From Microbacterium paraoxydans (GTDB taxonomy: Bacteria; Actinomycetota; Actinomycetes; Actinomycetales; Microbacteriaceae), in assembly GCF_018224615.1 (NCBI RefSeq), contig NZ_JAGTUK010000004.1, positions 25,546 through 89,545 on the forward strand: 64,000 bases of DNA, read 5' to 3'. Positions 43,272 through 53,728 of this stretch are shown here, piece after piece. How positions within the stretch are numbered: the first letter of the stretch is position 1; each line of letters begins with the position of its first letter. A program made the position numbers and the translations under genes. The notes below the pieces were generated by a model, which had not been told where the DNA came from, made no database searches, and saw nothing but the letters and a program-made list of their open reading frames with translations.

Positions 43272-45391
43272 TCCAGCCCCTCCACCTCGCCGCTGGAGCC
43301 CGCGAGCTCGACGAAGCGCGATTCCAAGGTCTGCCCCGCGCGGACTTCGTCGATCGTGCCCTCGGCGAGCACTTCGCCGTTGACGATGATCGCCACGCGC
43401 GAGCACACCCGCTCGACCAGGTCCATGCCGTGGCTGGACAGGATCACGGTGCCGCCGTGCGCGACGTAGGCCCGGAGGATGTCGAGGATCACGGCCGACG
43501 ACACCGGGTCGACCGACTCGAACGGCTCGTCCAGGACCAGTACGCGCGGCGAGTGGATCATCGCGCCGGCCAGCATGATCTTCTTCGTCATACCGGCGGA
43601 GTAGTCCGACACGACCCGGTTGAGCGCGTCGCCGAGGTCGAACGCCCGAGCCAGGTCCGCCGCGCGCTTCTCGATCACGTCGGCGGTGAGCCCGCGCAGC
43701 AGGCCGTAGTAGTAGAGCAGCTGACGCCCGGTGAGGCGATCGAAAGTGCGGAGGCGATCCGGGAGGACGCCCATCACGCGCTTGGCGGCGAGCGGATCGG
43801 TGGCCTGGTCGATGCCGCAGATCACGACGCTGCCCTCATCCGCGCGCAGCAGCCCGGCGACGATGGAGAGGGTGGTGGTCTTGCCCGCGCCGTTGGGCCC
43901 GACGATCCCGTAGAACGATGCGGCGGGCACCGACAGGTCGATGCCGTCGACGGCACGGTTGTCGCCGAACTGCTTCACCAGCCCGCGGATCCGGATCGCT
44001 TCGGTACGTGGTTCGTCGTCGACCGATTCCTCTCCGTCGAGCGGAGGCTCCGTCGAGGTCACGGGGTCGGCGACATCCACGGATTCGGCCGTCGGTGCTT
44101 CGGCGGCGGGCGCGGGCTCGGTGGCATCCGTCGGCGCAGGGACAGCTGTGCTCGCGGCAGCAGCCTCCGGTTCTACAACGACGATGTCCGCGTCGACGGC
44201 GCCCATGAGCGCCCCGGTTTCCTGCGCGCCGTCGGCGGGAGCAGGCTGCGCCTGGTCCTGATCGTCGGTGGAGCGGGTGTCGAGGTCCACCGCGTCCACA
44301 GCATCATCGGCGTCGTGAGAACTCTCAGCCGGCGTCTCGACCGCGTCCGGCACCGCGCCTGCCGACGCCGAGACTTCGCCCTTCAGCGGTGCCGTCTCCG
44401 TCGCCGGAGTAGTCTCGTCAGCCGCCTTCGCCTGCGCCGCCTCCTCGACCGCGGCCTTCTCTGCGGCCGCCTTCGCGGCGGCGGCCTTCGCGGCGGCGGT
44501 CCTGGCGGCTGCCGTCTTGGCGGACGCGGTGCGTGCCGTGCTCTTCGCCGCCGCGGTCTTGGCCGCGGCCGTCTTGACTGCAGCCGCTTTCGCGGCAGAG
44601 GTCTTCGCAGACGTCGACCGGGCGGTCGTCGACTTCTCGGCTGGCGACGTGCTCGCAGCCGCTTTCGCTCCGGCGGCGCGGGATGTTCCAGCCTGCCGGG
44701 ATGTTGCGGGCTTACGGGAAGCCGTGTTCTTCGCCGCGGCGAGGCGTGCTGCATCGGCGGTGCGCGGAGCGGGCGTCGATGCATCGAGACTCGCCTTGGG
44801 CGTCGGCTCGACAACCACCTCCAGCGATGTCGCAGCCTTTTCTGCTGCCGCCTTCGTCGGCGTCGCCGTCGCGGCGGTCTTCTTCGCGGCAGACGGACGC
44901 GTCGAGGTCGTCTTCGTTCCGCCCTTCGCGGCTGCCGTCGTCTTCGCGGCGGTCTTCGCCGTCGTGGTCTTCCCGGCGGTCTTCGCCGTCGTGGTCATCG
45001 CTGCAGCGGTCTTCGCCGTCGCGGTCTTCGCTGCCGTGGTCTTCGCCGTCGCAACCTTCTTCGCCGCGGCCTGCGTCGCCGGCGCCTTCTTCGCCGGAGC
45101 CTTCTTCGCCGGAGTCTTCGACGCCGCGGCCTTCACCTGCGTGGTCTCGGGCTCCGCGGACGTCATGCCGCCGGGGTTCTCCGTCGCCGCGGCGGCCGCC
45201 GGGGTGGTGGCCGACGCGTTCGTTGCGGAAGTCGCCGTTTTCTTCGACGGAGTCCGAGCGGCACGCGGTTTTGTGGTCGCGGAGTGTTCCGTCGAAGCAC
45301 TCGACGCGGGGCTTCGCTTCGCCGCAGGCGTGCGCGGCGGGGTCTCGTTCGTGTCCACCTCGGCGGTGCGGTCGTCAGGGGAGGAAGTCAC
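43247..45391 (-). CDS. ABC transporter ATPase with histone-like N-terminal extension
   Basis: A 714-residue protein. Residues about 463-714 form a normal ABC ATPase: Walker A GIVGPNGAGKTTTLSIVAGL (about 496-515), a degenerate signature DYSAGMTKK, Walker B RVLVLDEPFESVDP and the switch SSHGMDL. The first 460 residues are unlike any ABC transporter: about 1-84 Ser/Thr/Pro-rich, 85-330 Ala/Lys/Thr-rich with repeated TAAAKT/AKKA units like histone H1 or mycobacterial HupB tails, then about 335-460 acidic. The frame is open throughout, and TACCGT (45398-45403 minus) ends six bases before the GTG. A start at the ABC domain itself has no clear ribosome site. The tail may bind DNA, polyphosphate or the envelope; unknown. 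Confidence 0.85.
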   Translation of the reverse strand: MTSSPDDRTAEVDTNETPPRTPAAKRSPASSASTEHSATTKPRAARTPSKKTATSATNASATTPAAAAATENPGGMTSAEPETTQVKAAASKTPAKKAPAKKAPATQAAAKKVATAKTTAAKTATAKTAAAMTTTAKTAGKTTTAKTAAKTTAAAKGGTKTTSTRPSAAKKTAATATPTKAAAEKAATSLEVVVEPTPKASLDASTPAPRTADAARLAAAKNTASRKPATSRQAGTSRAAGAKAAASTSPAEKSTTARSTSAKTSAAKAAAVKTAAAKTAAAKSTARTASAKTAAARTAAAKAAAAKAAAEKAAVEEAAQAKAADETTPATETAPLKGEVSASAGAVPDAVETPAESSHDADDAVDAVDLDTRSTDDQDQAQPAPADGAQETGALMGAVDADIVVVEPEAAAASTAVPAPTDATEPAPAAEAPTAESVDVADPVTSTEPPLDGEESVDDEPRTEAIRIRGLVKQFGDNRAVDGIDLSVPAASFYGIVGPNGAGKTTTLSIVAGLLRADEGSVVICGIDQATDPLAAKRVMGVLPDRLRTFDRLTGRQLLYYYGLLRGLTADVIEKRAADLARAFDLGDALNRVVSDYSAGMTKKIMLAGAMIHSPRVLVLDEPFESVDPVSSAVILDILRAYVAHGGTVILSSHGMDLVERVCSRVAIIVNGEVLAEGTIDEVRAGQTLESRFVELAGSSGEVEGLEWLHTFSD
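44402..45139 (-). repeat. In-frame low-complexity Ala/Lys/Thr repeat
   Basis: This stretch encodes residues about 85-330 of the ABC ATPase. On the plus strand it is a run of degenerate 9- and 18-base units related to GTCTTCGCCGTCGTG. Units differ at third positions, so protein composition rather than DNA sequence is conserved. It is coding, not a CRISPR or intergenic repeat. It is a likely site for length variation between strains. Confidence 0.8.
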
Positions 45392-45566
45392 CGTCCTACG
45401 GTATCAATGGGCGGCCGCTCGCCAAGGCCCCACGCGACAATCGGACACGCGGATGCGGTATCGGTGCCGAATGCAAGGGGGTTGCCGAGGCTGTGCGTTG
45501 CGTGTGTACTCGGTCACGAAATGGCAACAGGGCCCCCTGGGCCCCGGGCTTCCCAGGCGGAATCGC

Positions 45567-45640
45567 TAGCATGAATCCCGGCACGACGAAGTGTCTGGTC
45601 GGTGAACCGACCGTGAACACAACTTCCTTTAGGAGCACTC
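45567..45640 (+). promoter_or_regulatory. Promoter and hairpin leader of the nucleotidyltransferase gene
   Basis: TAGCAT at 45567-45572 is the likely -10, giving a 5' leader of about 60 bases. The leader contains a perfect 6-bp stem with tetraloop, GGTCGG-TGAA-CCGACC (45597-45612), and ends with AGGAG before the GTG. The rest of the 250-base gap (45392-45566) shows no gene; it has GGGCCC-rich sequence and the -10 of the divergent ABC ATPase. Confidence 0.5.
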
Positions 45641-46333
45641 GTGACTCTTCAGACCGTCATCCTCGCAGCCGGCATGGGCTCTCGCCTGGGCCGCGCGCTG
45701 CCCAAGCCGCTCACCGAGCTCAGCGACGGCCGCACGATCATGCGTCAGCAGCACGACAACATCCGCGCCGCCTTCGGCTCGGACGCCCGCATCACCACGG
45801 TGGTGGGCTACCGCGCAGAGACCATCATCGAGGCGTTCCCCCACGTCAACTACGTTCACAACGACCGCTACGACGAGACCAACACGTCGAAGAGCCTGCT
45901 TCGCGCGCTGGGCGCTACCGGCCGCGGCGGTGTGCTGTGGATGAACGGTGACGTGGTGTTCGACCCCATGATCCTCGGCCGCGCAGTCGACTACATCGAG
46001 CGCGACCAGTCGTTCGTGACGGTCAACACCGCCAAGGTCAGCGACGAAGAGGTGAAGTACACCGTCACCGCCGAGGGCTTCATCAAGGAACTGTCCAAGA
46101 CCGTCAAGGGCGGCCTCGGCGAGGCTGTCGGCATCAACTACATCTCCTCGCGCGACAAGAAGGCATTCATGCGCCAGCTGCAGCGCGTCGAGGACCAGGA
46201 CTACTTCGAGCGCGGCCTCGAGCTCGCGATCGCTGAGGACGGGCTTCTGCTCGAGCCGATGGATGTCTCCGACCTGTACGCGGTCGAGGTCGACTTCGCC
46301 GAGGACCTCGAGCGAGCGAACCTCTTCGTCTGA
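45641..46333 (+). CDS. Sugar-nucleotidyltransferase-like protein
   Basis: A 230-residue NTP-transferase-fold enzyme. The pyrophosphorylase signature LAAGMGSRLGRALPKPLTEL is at the N-terminus, and VLWMNGDVVFDP holds the metal-binding Asp. Such proteins attach CMP, GMP or another nucleotide to a phosphorylated sugar or alcohol. The length resembles LicC/phosphocholine cytidylyltransferase-like members, but the substrate is open. AGGAG lies seven bases before the GTG. A strong terminator follows, so it is monocistronic. Confidence 0.86.
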   Translation: MTLQTVILAAGMGSRLGRALPKPLTELSDGRTIMRQQHDNIRAAFGSDARITTVVGYRAETIIEAFPHVNYVHNDRYDETNTSKSLLRALGATGRGGVLWMNGDVVFDPMILGRAVDYIERDQSFVTVNTAKVSDEEVKYTVTAEGFIKELSKTVKGGLGEAVGINYISSRDKKAFMRQLQRVEDQDYFERGLELAIAEDGLLLEPMDVSDLYAVEVDFAEDLERANLFV

Positions 46334-46339
46334 GTCCAG

Positions 46340-46385
46340 AACACCGAGAGCCCCGACCCCTGTGGACCGGGGCTCTCGGTGTTTT
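46340..46385 (+). terminator. Rho-independent terminator
   Basis: A perfect 15-bp stem (46340-46354 with 46369-46383; AACACCGAGAGCCCC) with a 14-base loop is followed by a TTTT run at 46382-46385, seven bases after the nucleotidyltransferase stop codon. It is the clearest intrinsic terminator in the window. Confidence 0.93.
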
Positions 46386-46413
46386 CGCGGTGGGACTCCG
46401 TAGGATCGGCGCC

Positions 46414-47391
46414 ATGTCCCCCAAGGTGCACAAGATCCACTCCCTGCCGGACGACGCTCCCTGGGACAAGGGCGTGCCGCCCGTCGGGTCCCCCGAACAC
46501 CCGATGATGGTGCGCGGCCTCGACCGTGTCCTTTCGATCCAGCGCCCACTCGTGCTGGCGCACATCCGCAGCATCCGGCTTCGCAACCCGAACGCGACGC
46601 CCGCGGAGATCGTCCGCATCCTCGAGCGGCGCTACCTCGCCGCCGTCACCGCTGGCGGTGCGGCCGTGGGGGCGACCGCGGTGGTCCCCGGCATCGGCAC
46701 CGGCGTCACGCTTGCTCTGTCCGGCGTGGAGACAGTGGGGTTCGTGGAATCGACGGCGCTCTTCGCACAGTCCGTGGCCGAGGTGCATGGGATCGCCGTG
46801 GCCAACCCCGACCGTGCACGCGCGCTGGTCATGACACTCATGCTCGGCAAGGAGGGCGTCGACCTGGTGGGTCAGCTCGCCGGCCAGATCGCCGGGCGCG
46901 GGGTCAGCCGCTCGGCGTACTGGGGGGAACTGGTGACCAAGTCACTCCCCCGCGCGGCCGTCGGTCCGCTAGTGGACCAACTCAAGAGCATGTTCGTGAA
47001 GCAGTTCGCGGCGAAGGGCGGCGCCTCCTTCGTGGGCAAGACCATGCCCTTCGGAATCGGCGCGGCGATCGGCGGCGCCGGCAACCATCTGCTGGGACGC
47101 CGCGTGCTCACGACCTCGCACCGCGCGTTCGGTGCGGCACCGGTGGATCTCCCTGCCGAGCTCGAGCCCGTACCCGGCGCGGAGAAGCTCGAGCTTCGCG
47201 TACTCCGAGGCGCGCGCTACGCCGGGAACGCCGTCGCGGGCGCAGCCGGAACCGTCGCGCGCGGCGCGGGCTGGGTGGGGCACCGCGTGGGCGAGATCGC
47301 CGGACGCCGTCGCGACGACGCGACTGCGGAGCTCGGCGAGGGCGACCACCGCCTGCCCGATCGCCCCGGGGCCGACACGCCCGCTCCCTGA
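46414..47391 (+). CDS. EcsC-family-like protein
   Basis: A 325-residue protein rich in small hydrophobic residues. It contains an EcsC-like middle (RRYLAAVTAGGAAVGATAVV, GTGVTLALSGVETVGFVEST and GGASFVGKTMPFGIGAAIGG). There are no firm membrane spans but several Gly/Ala-rich amphipathic segments. Function unknown; EcsC of Bacillus is encoded with an ABC transporter. TAGGAT (46401-46406) ends seven bases before ATG 46414, a leaderless start. The C-terminal 40 residues are charged and disordered. Confidence 0.8.
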   Translation: MSPKVHKIHSLPDDAPWDKGVPPVGSPEHPMMVRGLDRVLSIQRPLVLAHIRSIRLRNPNATPAEIVRILERRYLAAVTAGGAAVGATAVVPGIGTGVTLALSGVETVGFVESTALFAQSVAEVHGIAVANPDRARALVMTLMLGKEGVDLVGQLAGQIAGRGVSRSAYWGELVTKSLPRAAVGPLVDQLKSMFVKQFAAKGGASFVGKTMPFGIGAAIGGAGNHLLGRRVLTTSHRAFGAAPVDLPAELEPVPGAEKLELRVLRGARYAGNAVAGAAGTVARGAGWVGHRVGEIAGRRRDDATAELGEGDHRLPDRPGADTPAP

Positions 47392-47481
47392 CGACGGGGA
47401 GCGTTTCTCGCCAAAGGATCGCCCGCCCCGTTGTGCCGAGCATCCAACGGACGCGGCGACGGCGACGCTAGGGTGGAATCC

Positions 47482-49067
<1,586 letters not shown>

Positions 49068-49071
<4 letters not shown>

Positions 49072-49316
49072 CCGGGCAGGACCAAACGGCTTCGGCGGAC
49101 GGCGCGGCCTCCAGCCCTCCGCTGCTCGAGATCACCCGGGGCACGGCGACGGAAGAGGAGCTCGCCGCGCTCATCGCCGTGATCGGCGACGCCTACGCGA
49201 CCGAGCAGGCCGAGGCGACGGTCGAGGAGCCGCAGGTCTCCGCCTGGGAGCGCACTCAGAGACCCCTGCGTCGTCCGCTTCGGCGCGACATCCCGTGGGG
49301 TCGTTTCTCGGGTTGA
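49068..49316 (+). CDS. Acyl-CoA carboxylase epsilon subunit
   Basis: An 82-residue AccE-like protein. The family core [20 protein letters not shown] is followed by a short Ala/Glu-rich segment and the C-terminal W-x-R motif region [15 protein letters not shown]. In actinomycetes epsilon stabilises the alpha-beta carboxylase complex. The GTG overlaps the beta-subunit stop (GTGA). Confidence 0.93.
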
Positions 49317-49337
49317 CCGCGGCCTGGACGCGGGCGC

Positions 49338-50570
49338 CTAACGCCCCAGGAGCAGGTCCGAGGTGCGCGGCGTGAGCATCGAATCCAGCACCACGCAGGC
49401 CGCGCCGACGGCGCCCACATCGTCTCCGACCACCGTGCTCTGCACGGGAAGGGTCCGCACGGCGCGCGTCGCGCTGGAACGCTCGAGCCGGGCGCCGATC
49501 TCCGGCAGAGCCGTGTCAGCGAGACGCGTCCAGAACGGGCCGCCGAAGACGACCCGGTCCACGTCCAAGAGGTCCGTGAGCACGAGGGTCAGCGTCGCCA
49601 GATGCGCGGCCTCCTCCCGCAGCAACGCCGCTGCCTCCGCATCCCCCGCGGCCGCACGCGCGCACAGGTCGCTGAAACTCGCGTCGAGCGCTGCCCTGTC
49701 ACCGTCGGGGCGATCGAGCGCAAGGATTCCCCGGTGCTCGGCCCGCGCGACGATGGCCTCCGGCGTGCACACCACGTCGACGCAGCCGCGGGAGCCGCAC
49801 GCGCACCGCGGTCCGTCCGGGTCGACCACGATATGCCCGATCTCCCCGAGGTTGCGCGTGCTGCCGCGCACGGCCTCGCCGTCACGCACCACCGCCGCAC
49901 CGACGCCCGTGCCCAGGTAGAGGAACACGAAGGAGTCGTCGGACGGGCCCCGCCGGGTCCACAGCTCGCCGACCGCGGCGGCCGTCGTGTCCTTCTCCAG
50001 CACGACGGGGAATCCCGTGGCCGCCGCCAGATCCTCCCGCAGCGCCACGCGGTGCCACCCGGGAAGCTTGGGCGGGTCGATGACCGTCCCCCGCGCGGCA
50101 TCGAGCGGTCCGGGGGCCGCAACCCCCACGCCGGCGATCCGATCGCGCGGCACACCGGAGGCGTCGATGAGCTCGTCGATGCGGACCGCGAGCACGTCCA
50201 CGATCCGCGCCGGCACCTCGGAGGGAGTCACCAGGCTCGACCGTCGCACCACCTCGCCCGCGAGGTCGAGCAGCACGAAGGTCGTGACCGCAGGGTCCAG
50301 GTGCACGCCGACGGCGTATCGGCTCTCCTCCACGAGCCGCAGCATGACCCTCGGCTTGCCCGGCCCGCTGATCGTGCGACCCGCCTCGCGGATGAGTCCC
50401 TCGTCGAGCAGCCGTCGAGTGATGTTCGTGACGGTCTGCGCCGAGAGCCCGGTGACCTGCGCGAGCTCGATCCGGCTGCGGCCATCGACCGCATGCCGCA
50501 CAGCCTCGAGGATGACCGACTGATTGAAGTCGCCCATCCGCGGAAGATTGGTTCCCCGCCGTGTTCCCAT
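49338..50570 (-). CDS. ROK-family transcriptional regulator
   Basis: A 410-residue NagC/XylR-type regulator. The N-terminal winged helix is at about 15-75 (RIELAQVTGLSAQTVTNITR), and the ROK sugar-kinase-like domain fills the rest, with GVGVAAPGPLD, LYLGTGVGAAVV and the zinc motif CACGSRGCVDVVC after LGEIGHI. Such proteins repress sugar-use genes until a sugar or sugar phosphate binds. AGGAGG lies 11 bases upstream of the ATG. No sugar transporter genes adjoin it, so its targets are elsewhere. Confidence 0.92.
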   Translation of the reverse strand: MGTRRGTNLPRMGDFNQSVILEAVRHAVDGRSRIELAQVTGLSAQTVTNITRRLLDEGLIREAGRTISGPGKPRVMLRLVEESRYAVGVHLDPAVTTFVLLDLAGEVVRRSSLVTPSEVPARIVDVLAVRIDELIDASGVPRDRIAGVGVAAPGPLDAARGTVIDPPKLPGWHRVALREDLAAATGFPVVLEKDTTAAAVGELWTRRGPSDDSFVFLYLGTGVGAAVVRDGEAVRGSTRNLGEIGHIVVDPDGPRCACGSRGCVDVVCTPEAIVARAEHRGILALDRPDGDRAALDASFSDLCARAAAGDAEAAALLREEAAHLATLTLVLTDLLDVDRVVFGGPFWTRLADTALPEIGARLERSSATRAVRTLPVQSTVVGDDVGAVGAACVVLDSMLTPRTSDLLLGR

Positions 50571-50786
50571 CGTCCGATGATCCTCCTCACGCCCCCGAAA
50601 GCGTGTCCCCCAAAATACCTACAGACAAGGTGTTGACGACCCCGCAGACTAAAGGGGACGCTTCGCGTTCGGCTGGTCTCTCTGTCCCAGGGTAGACAGA
50701 CGCTGATCGGCCACCAGCGGACGGTTTTCGGGTAACTGTCCGCACGGCGAGGGGCAGGCGAATACGCCGCCCCTCGCCCACTCTCC
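50571..50786. other. Intergenic region upstream of the ROK regulator
   Basis: No gene is visible. A hairpin at 50718-50742 (CGGACGGTT with AACTGTCCG, one G-T pair) could end the two-component operon that runs in from the right on the minus strand. The left part holds the ribosome site of the ROK gene and an A/T-richer patch (50610-50625) that may contain its promoter; no convincing -35/-10 pair was found. Confidence 0.4.
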
Positions 50787-51806
50787 TCACGAGTGCTGCG
50801 CGGGCTCTCCGCCCGCCTCACGCGTGATCTCGTGCCACAGGTCGACCGAGTCGTCGTCGGCAGCGCGCCGTCCCGCGCGACCGACCACCGTCACCGCCAC
50901 GAGGGGGTCCTTGGCCGAACGGATGATGATGCGCCCGGCCCCCGCCGAACGCAAGACCTGCGCCAGCTCGTCCCTGATCTCGATCCGCCTGCGCTCCTCC
51001 ACGCCGTCGAGGCCGCCCTCGTCGAAGACGGTCACCGAGGCCCCCCGCCGCCGGGCCGCCTCGATCGCATCACGCACGTCATCGTTCAGCAGGTCCGCAC
51101 CCCGCAGCTCGTCCCGCAACCGTCCCTCCGCCAGCCGGGCCTCGAGCCTCTCGCCGTCGTCGAGAACTCCCCGCGTCGCGACCACCCGGCTCAACACGGG
51201 TCCCGCCACCGCAAGGGCGAACTGGGTGCGGAGCCGGCGCTCGCGCTGGCGCACGCTCTGGGTGGCGTGCCAGGCCGACACCGCCTGCTGGATCTCGGCG
51301 AGCCGTTCGGTGTCCCGGACCGCTCTGTCCCAGAACATCACCAGCAGCTGCGCCACCACGACCCACATGATCGAGCCGACCACGCCCAGGTTCAGCGCGA
51401 CGCCGAAGCCGAGAGCCGCAGACGCCGCGGCGACCAGGACCGCCAGTGTCGACCAGCCGATGAGCGGCCGCCGTCGGACGACGCACACGACCGCGAGCAG
51501 CCCCACACCGCCGATGTACCACGTGGCGAACGGGGCCGTACGGTCGGCGGGATCGAGCGACAGCGTGACCAGGAGCGGGACCGCCGCGCTCGTCACCAGG
51601 GCCAGCAGCGCCGTCCACAGCGGCATGCGAACGGTCGTCGGGTGGCCGAGGATCGCCAGGTTGACCACCACCAGGTACAGCGCGATGCCTCCCACCATTA
51701 ACAGCGGGGCCGTCGGCTGCTCGATCCACCAGACGCCGCGCGCGACGAAGTACAGGGCGAAGCCCACGGCCAGCGACGTCGCCACACTGCGCACGGTCCG
51801 GTTCAT
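50787..51806 (-). CDS. Membrane protein encoded with a two-component system
   Basis: A 339-residue protein. About six hydrophobic segments fill residues 8-160, followed by a soluble, Arg/Glu-rich cytoplasmic part (about 165-339) containing coiled-coil-like RQRERRLRTQFALAVAGPVL and DELAQVLRSAGAGRIIIRS. It looks like a kinase-type sensor module without His, N or G boxes. ATG 51806 overlaps the kinase stop and has GGGAG five bases upstream; 51818 is the alternative start. Third gene of the RR-kinase-membrane operon. It may be an accessory sensor or inhibitor; no family was recognised. Confidence 0.75.
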   Translation of the reverse strand: MNRTVRSVATSLAVGFALYFVARGVWWIEQPTAPLLMVGGIALYLVVVNLAILGHPTTVRMPLWTALLALVTSAAVPLLVTLSLDPADRTAPFATWYIGGVGLLAVVCVVRRRPLIGWSTLAVLVAAASAALGFGVALNLGVVGSIMWVVVAQLLVMFWDRAVRDTERLAEIQQAVSAWHATQSVRQRERRLRTQFALAVAGPVLSRVVATRGVLDDGERLEARLAEGRLRDELRGADLLNDDVRDAIEAARRRGASVTVFDEGGLDGVEERRRIEIRDELAQVLRSAGAGRIIIRSAKDPLVAVTVVGRAGRRAADDDSVDLWHEITREAGGEPAQHS

Positions 51807-53038
51807 GATCGCTCCCATCCGAGCGTCACCGTCGTGCCCTCATCGTCCGACACGATCTCCGCGGTACCGGCCACACCGGCCATGCGGGCGAGGATCGACG
51901 CACGGATGCCGAGGCGGTCGGGGCCGATCGTGTCGACGTCGAACCCGGGGCCGCGGTCCGAGATCGTCACCGCGATGCCCTCATCACCGTGACCTTCGGC
52001 GACGATGTGCAACCCGCGGCCGTTCGCGTGGGTCACGGCGTTGCCGATCGCCTGACGCGCCGCGAGCACCAGAGCCCTGGCGGCGCGACCCGGGATCAGC
52101 CCGATGCCGCCGCGCTCCTCGACGATCGCATCCGCTCCGAGCTCCGAGAGCGCGCGACGCAGCTCGACGACCACCTGCGCCGTACCGACCGGTTCGTCAC
52201 TGCCCTCCTCCGCGACCGCCGCCTCCGTGTTGGCCAGCCGCGTCAGCGCCTCCCTGGCCATCGCCACCGCGAGCTCCTGCGCTCTCTCCCCGTCCGCACG
52301 CTCCGCGGCGATCAGCGCGGCGAGCACGCTGTCGTGCATGAGTGCCGACATCGCGACCCGCTCCTCCTCCGCGGCCGCCGCGGCCGCCGCCGTGGCGTAC
52401 GACGCCACCGCGGTGCCCCGCGCCTCGTCCACACCCGCCGCAACCGAACGGAACATCCATCCCAGAGACACGATGACGACGCCGAGGATCAGCGTGAACG
52501 ACACGTCGAACGCGGTCGTCACCCAGAACTCCCGCGAGAAACCGCCCTGCACGAGCCGCACATAGCCGTACACGAACGGCACGCCGACCGCCCAGGCGAA
52601 CTGGAGCCGCACCGGGAACGCCAGCATCGCGGCCACCACGCCCACGTTCACCAGGAAGAAGATCCAGGGCTGCGCCCCCGCCACCTTGTCGGCGGGGTCG
52701 ACCACCACGGGCCATGCGGCGAGCGCGACCACGTACACCACCGCGAAGGTCCCCGACGTCGCGCGCACCCCGCGACCCACCAGGCACGCCACGAGCATCA
52801 CCGCGAGCGGGACGAAGACGACTGCGAGGAGAAGCAGGTGCGGGACATCGGCGCGAGACAGGGTCGCGACGGCCGCGATGAGCGCCTGCACCCCGAGCAC
52901 CGCCGACCCGAGCGCGACGACGATCGCGAGGATCCGCTCCATCCGCTTCGACGTGAACCGCTCGAAACCGCTCTCCACGCTCCCGGGAGACGGGATCTTG
53001 CTCCAGGCGTCGCGGACGCTGAGCGGCTCAGCGGGCAC
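51803..53038 (-). CDS. NarL/DesK-type membrane histidine kinase
   Basis: A 411-residue sensor kinase. Six to seven spans lie in about 40-205 and no extracytoplasmic domain is evident. The phosphoacceptor box is ALMHDSVLAALI (HisKA_3-like), and the ATPase shows AIGNAVTHANG, ISDRGPGFDVDTIG and RLGIRASI. GTG 53038 overlaps the response-regulator gene by 11 bases; the first 36 residues are polar. If that GTG is not used, ATG at MERILAIVV is the alternative. It pairs with the LuxR-type regulator upstream. Confidence 0.88.
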   Translation of the reverse strand: MPAEPLSVRDAWSKIPSPGSVESGFERFTSKRMERILAIVVALGSAVLGVQALIAAVATLSRADVPHLLLLAVVFVPLAVMLVACLVGRGVRATSGTFAVVYVVALAAWPVVVDPADKVAGAQPWIFFLVNVGVVAAMLAFPVRLQFAWAVGVPFVYGYVRLVQGGFSREFWVTTAFDVSFTLILGVVIVSLGWMFRSVAAGVDEARGTAVASYATAAAAAAAEEERVAMSALMHDSVLAALIAAERADGERAQELAVAMAREALTRLANTEAAVAEEGSDEPVGTAQVVVELRRALSELGADAIVEERGGIGLIPGRAARALVLAARQAIGNAVTHANGRGLHIVAEGHGDEGIAVTISDRGPGFDVDTIGPDRLGIRASILARMAGVAGTAEIVSDDEGTTVTLGWERS

Positions 53039-53687
53039 TCGGCGCCCCGTCGGCGGCCACGATTCCGTCCTCCATCGCCCGTCGCAGCAGATCGACCTTC
53101 GTGGGCGCGGGACGGCCGACCTCGACGTACTTGACGCGGATGCGGGTGATGTTCTCCTTCGCGGTGGAGTAGGCGACACCGAGTCGCTCCGCGACCGCCT
53201 TCAACGGTAACCCGGTGGCGTACAGCCGCAGGACCTCGCGCTCCCTGGTGGAGAGTTGCGCGTCGGCGAACGCCCGGTCGCCGTCGACGGCACTCGCCCA
53301 CTCGACGTTGTTCAACGCCTCACCCTGCGCCACGGTGCGGATCGCGTCGAGCACCTCGTCGAGGGCGGAGGACTTGCTGACCACGCCAGCCGCTCCCGCC
53401 GCCAGGGCCTCGCGTACCGCGGCCGGCCGGTCGGCGACGCTGTGGATCACCACGCTCGCACCGTCCAACACGAGCGAGGTGACGTTCTCGGTCACGGTCG
53501 TGCCGTCGCCGAGCGTGAGGTCCAGCACGACCACGTCCGCGGGCGGCGCGTCGGCGGCAGACCGCCACGCCAGGTACGACCCCACCGTGCTCCCGGAGAA
53601 CACGACGGTCTGCCCGTCGCGGGCGAACGCGGCCTCGAGACCGAGACGGACGGACTCATGGTCGTCGATGAGGGCGACGGTGCTCAT
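53028..53687 (-). CDS. NarL/LuxR-family response regulator
   Basis: A 219-residue regulator. The receiver domain (1-120) has ALIDDHESVRLG, phosphoacceptor Asp56 (VVVLDLTLGDG) and VVSKSS in the Lys position. The C-terminal LuxR helix-turn-helix (about 148-208) reads LSTREREVLRLYATG and VAERLGVAYSTAKENITRIR. ATG 53687 is preferred over GTG 53693 because TAGGCT (53694-53699 minus) ends six bases before it. It heads the operon with the kinase and a membrane protein. Confidence 0.92.
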   Translation of the reverse strand: MSTVALIDDHESVRLGLEAAFARDGQTVVFSGSTVGSYLAWRSAADAPPADVVVLDLTLGDGTTVTENVTSLVLDGASVVIHSVADRPAAVREALAAGAAGVVSKSSALDEVLDAIRTVAQGEALNNVEWASAVDGDRAFADAQLSTREREVLRLYATGLPLKAVAERLGVAYSTAKENITRIRVKYVEVGRPAPTKVDLLRRAMEDGIVAADGAPSAR

Positions 53688-53728
53688 GCCCACAGCCTAC
53701 TGAGTCGCGTCCGCGGGTCGCGGCGGCG

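Noticed and set aside
44402..45139. Repeated units that might be a CRISPR array
   Set aside because: Units are short, degenerate and in frame within the ABC ATPase gene; there are no regular spacers and no cas genes.
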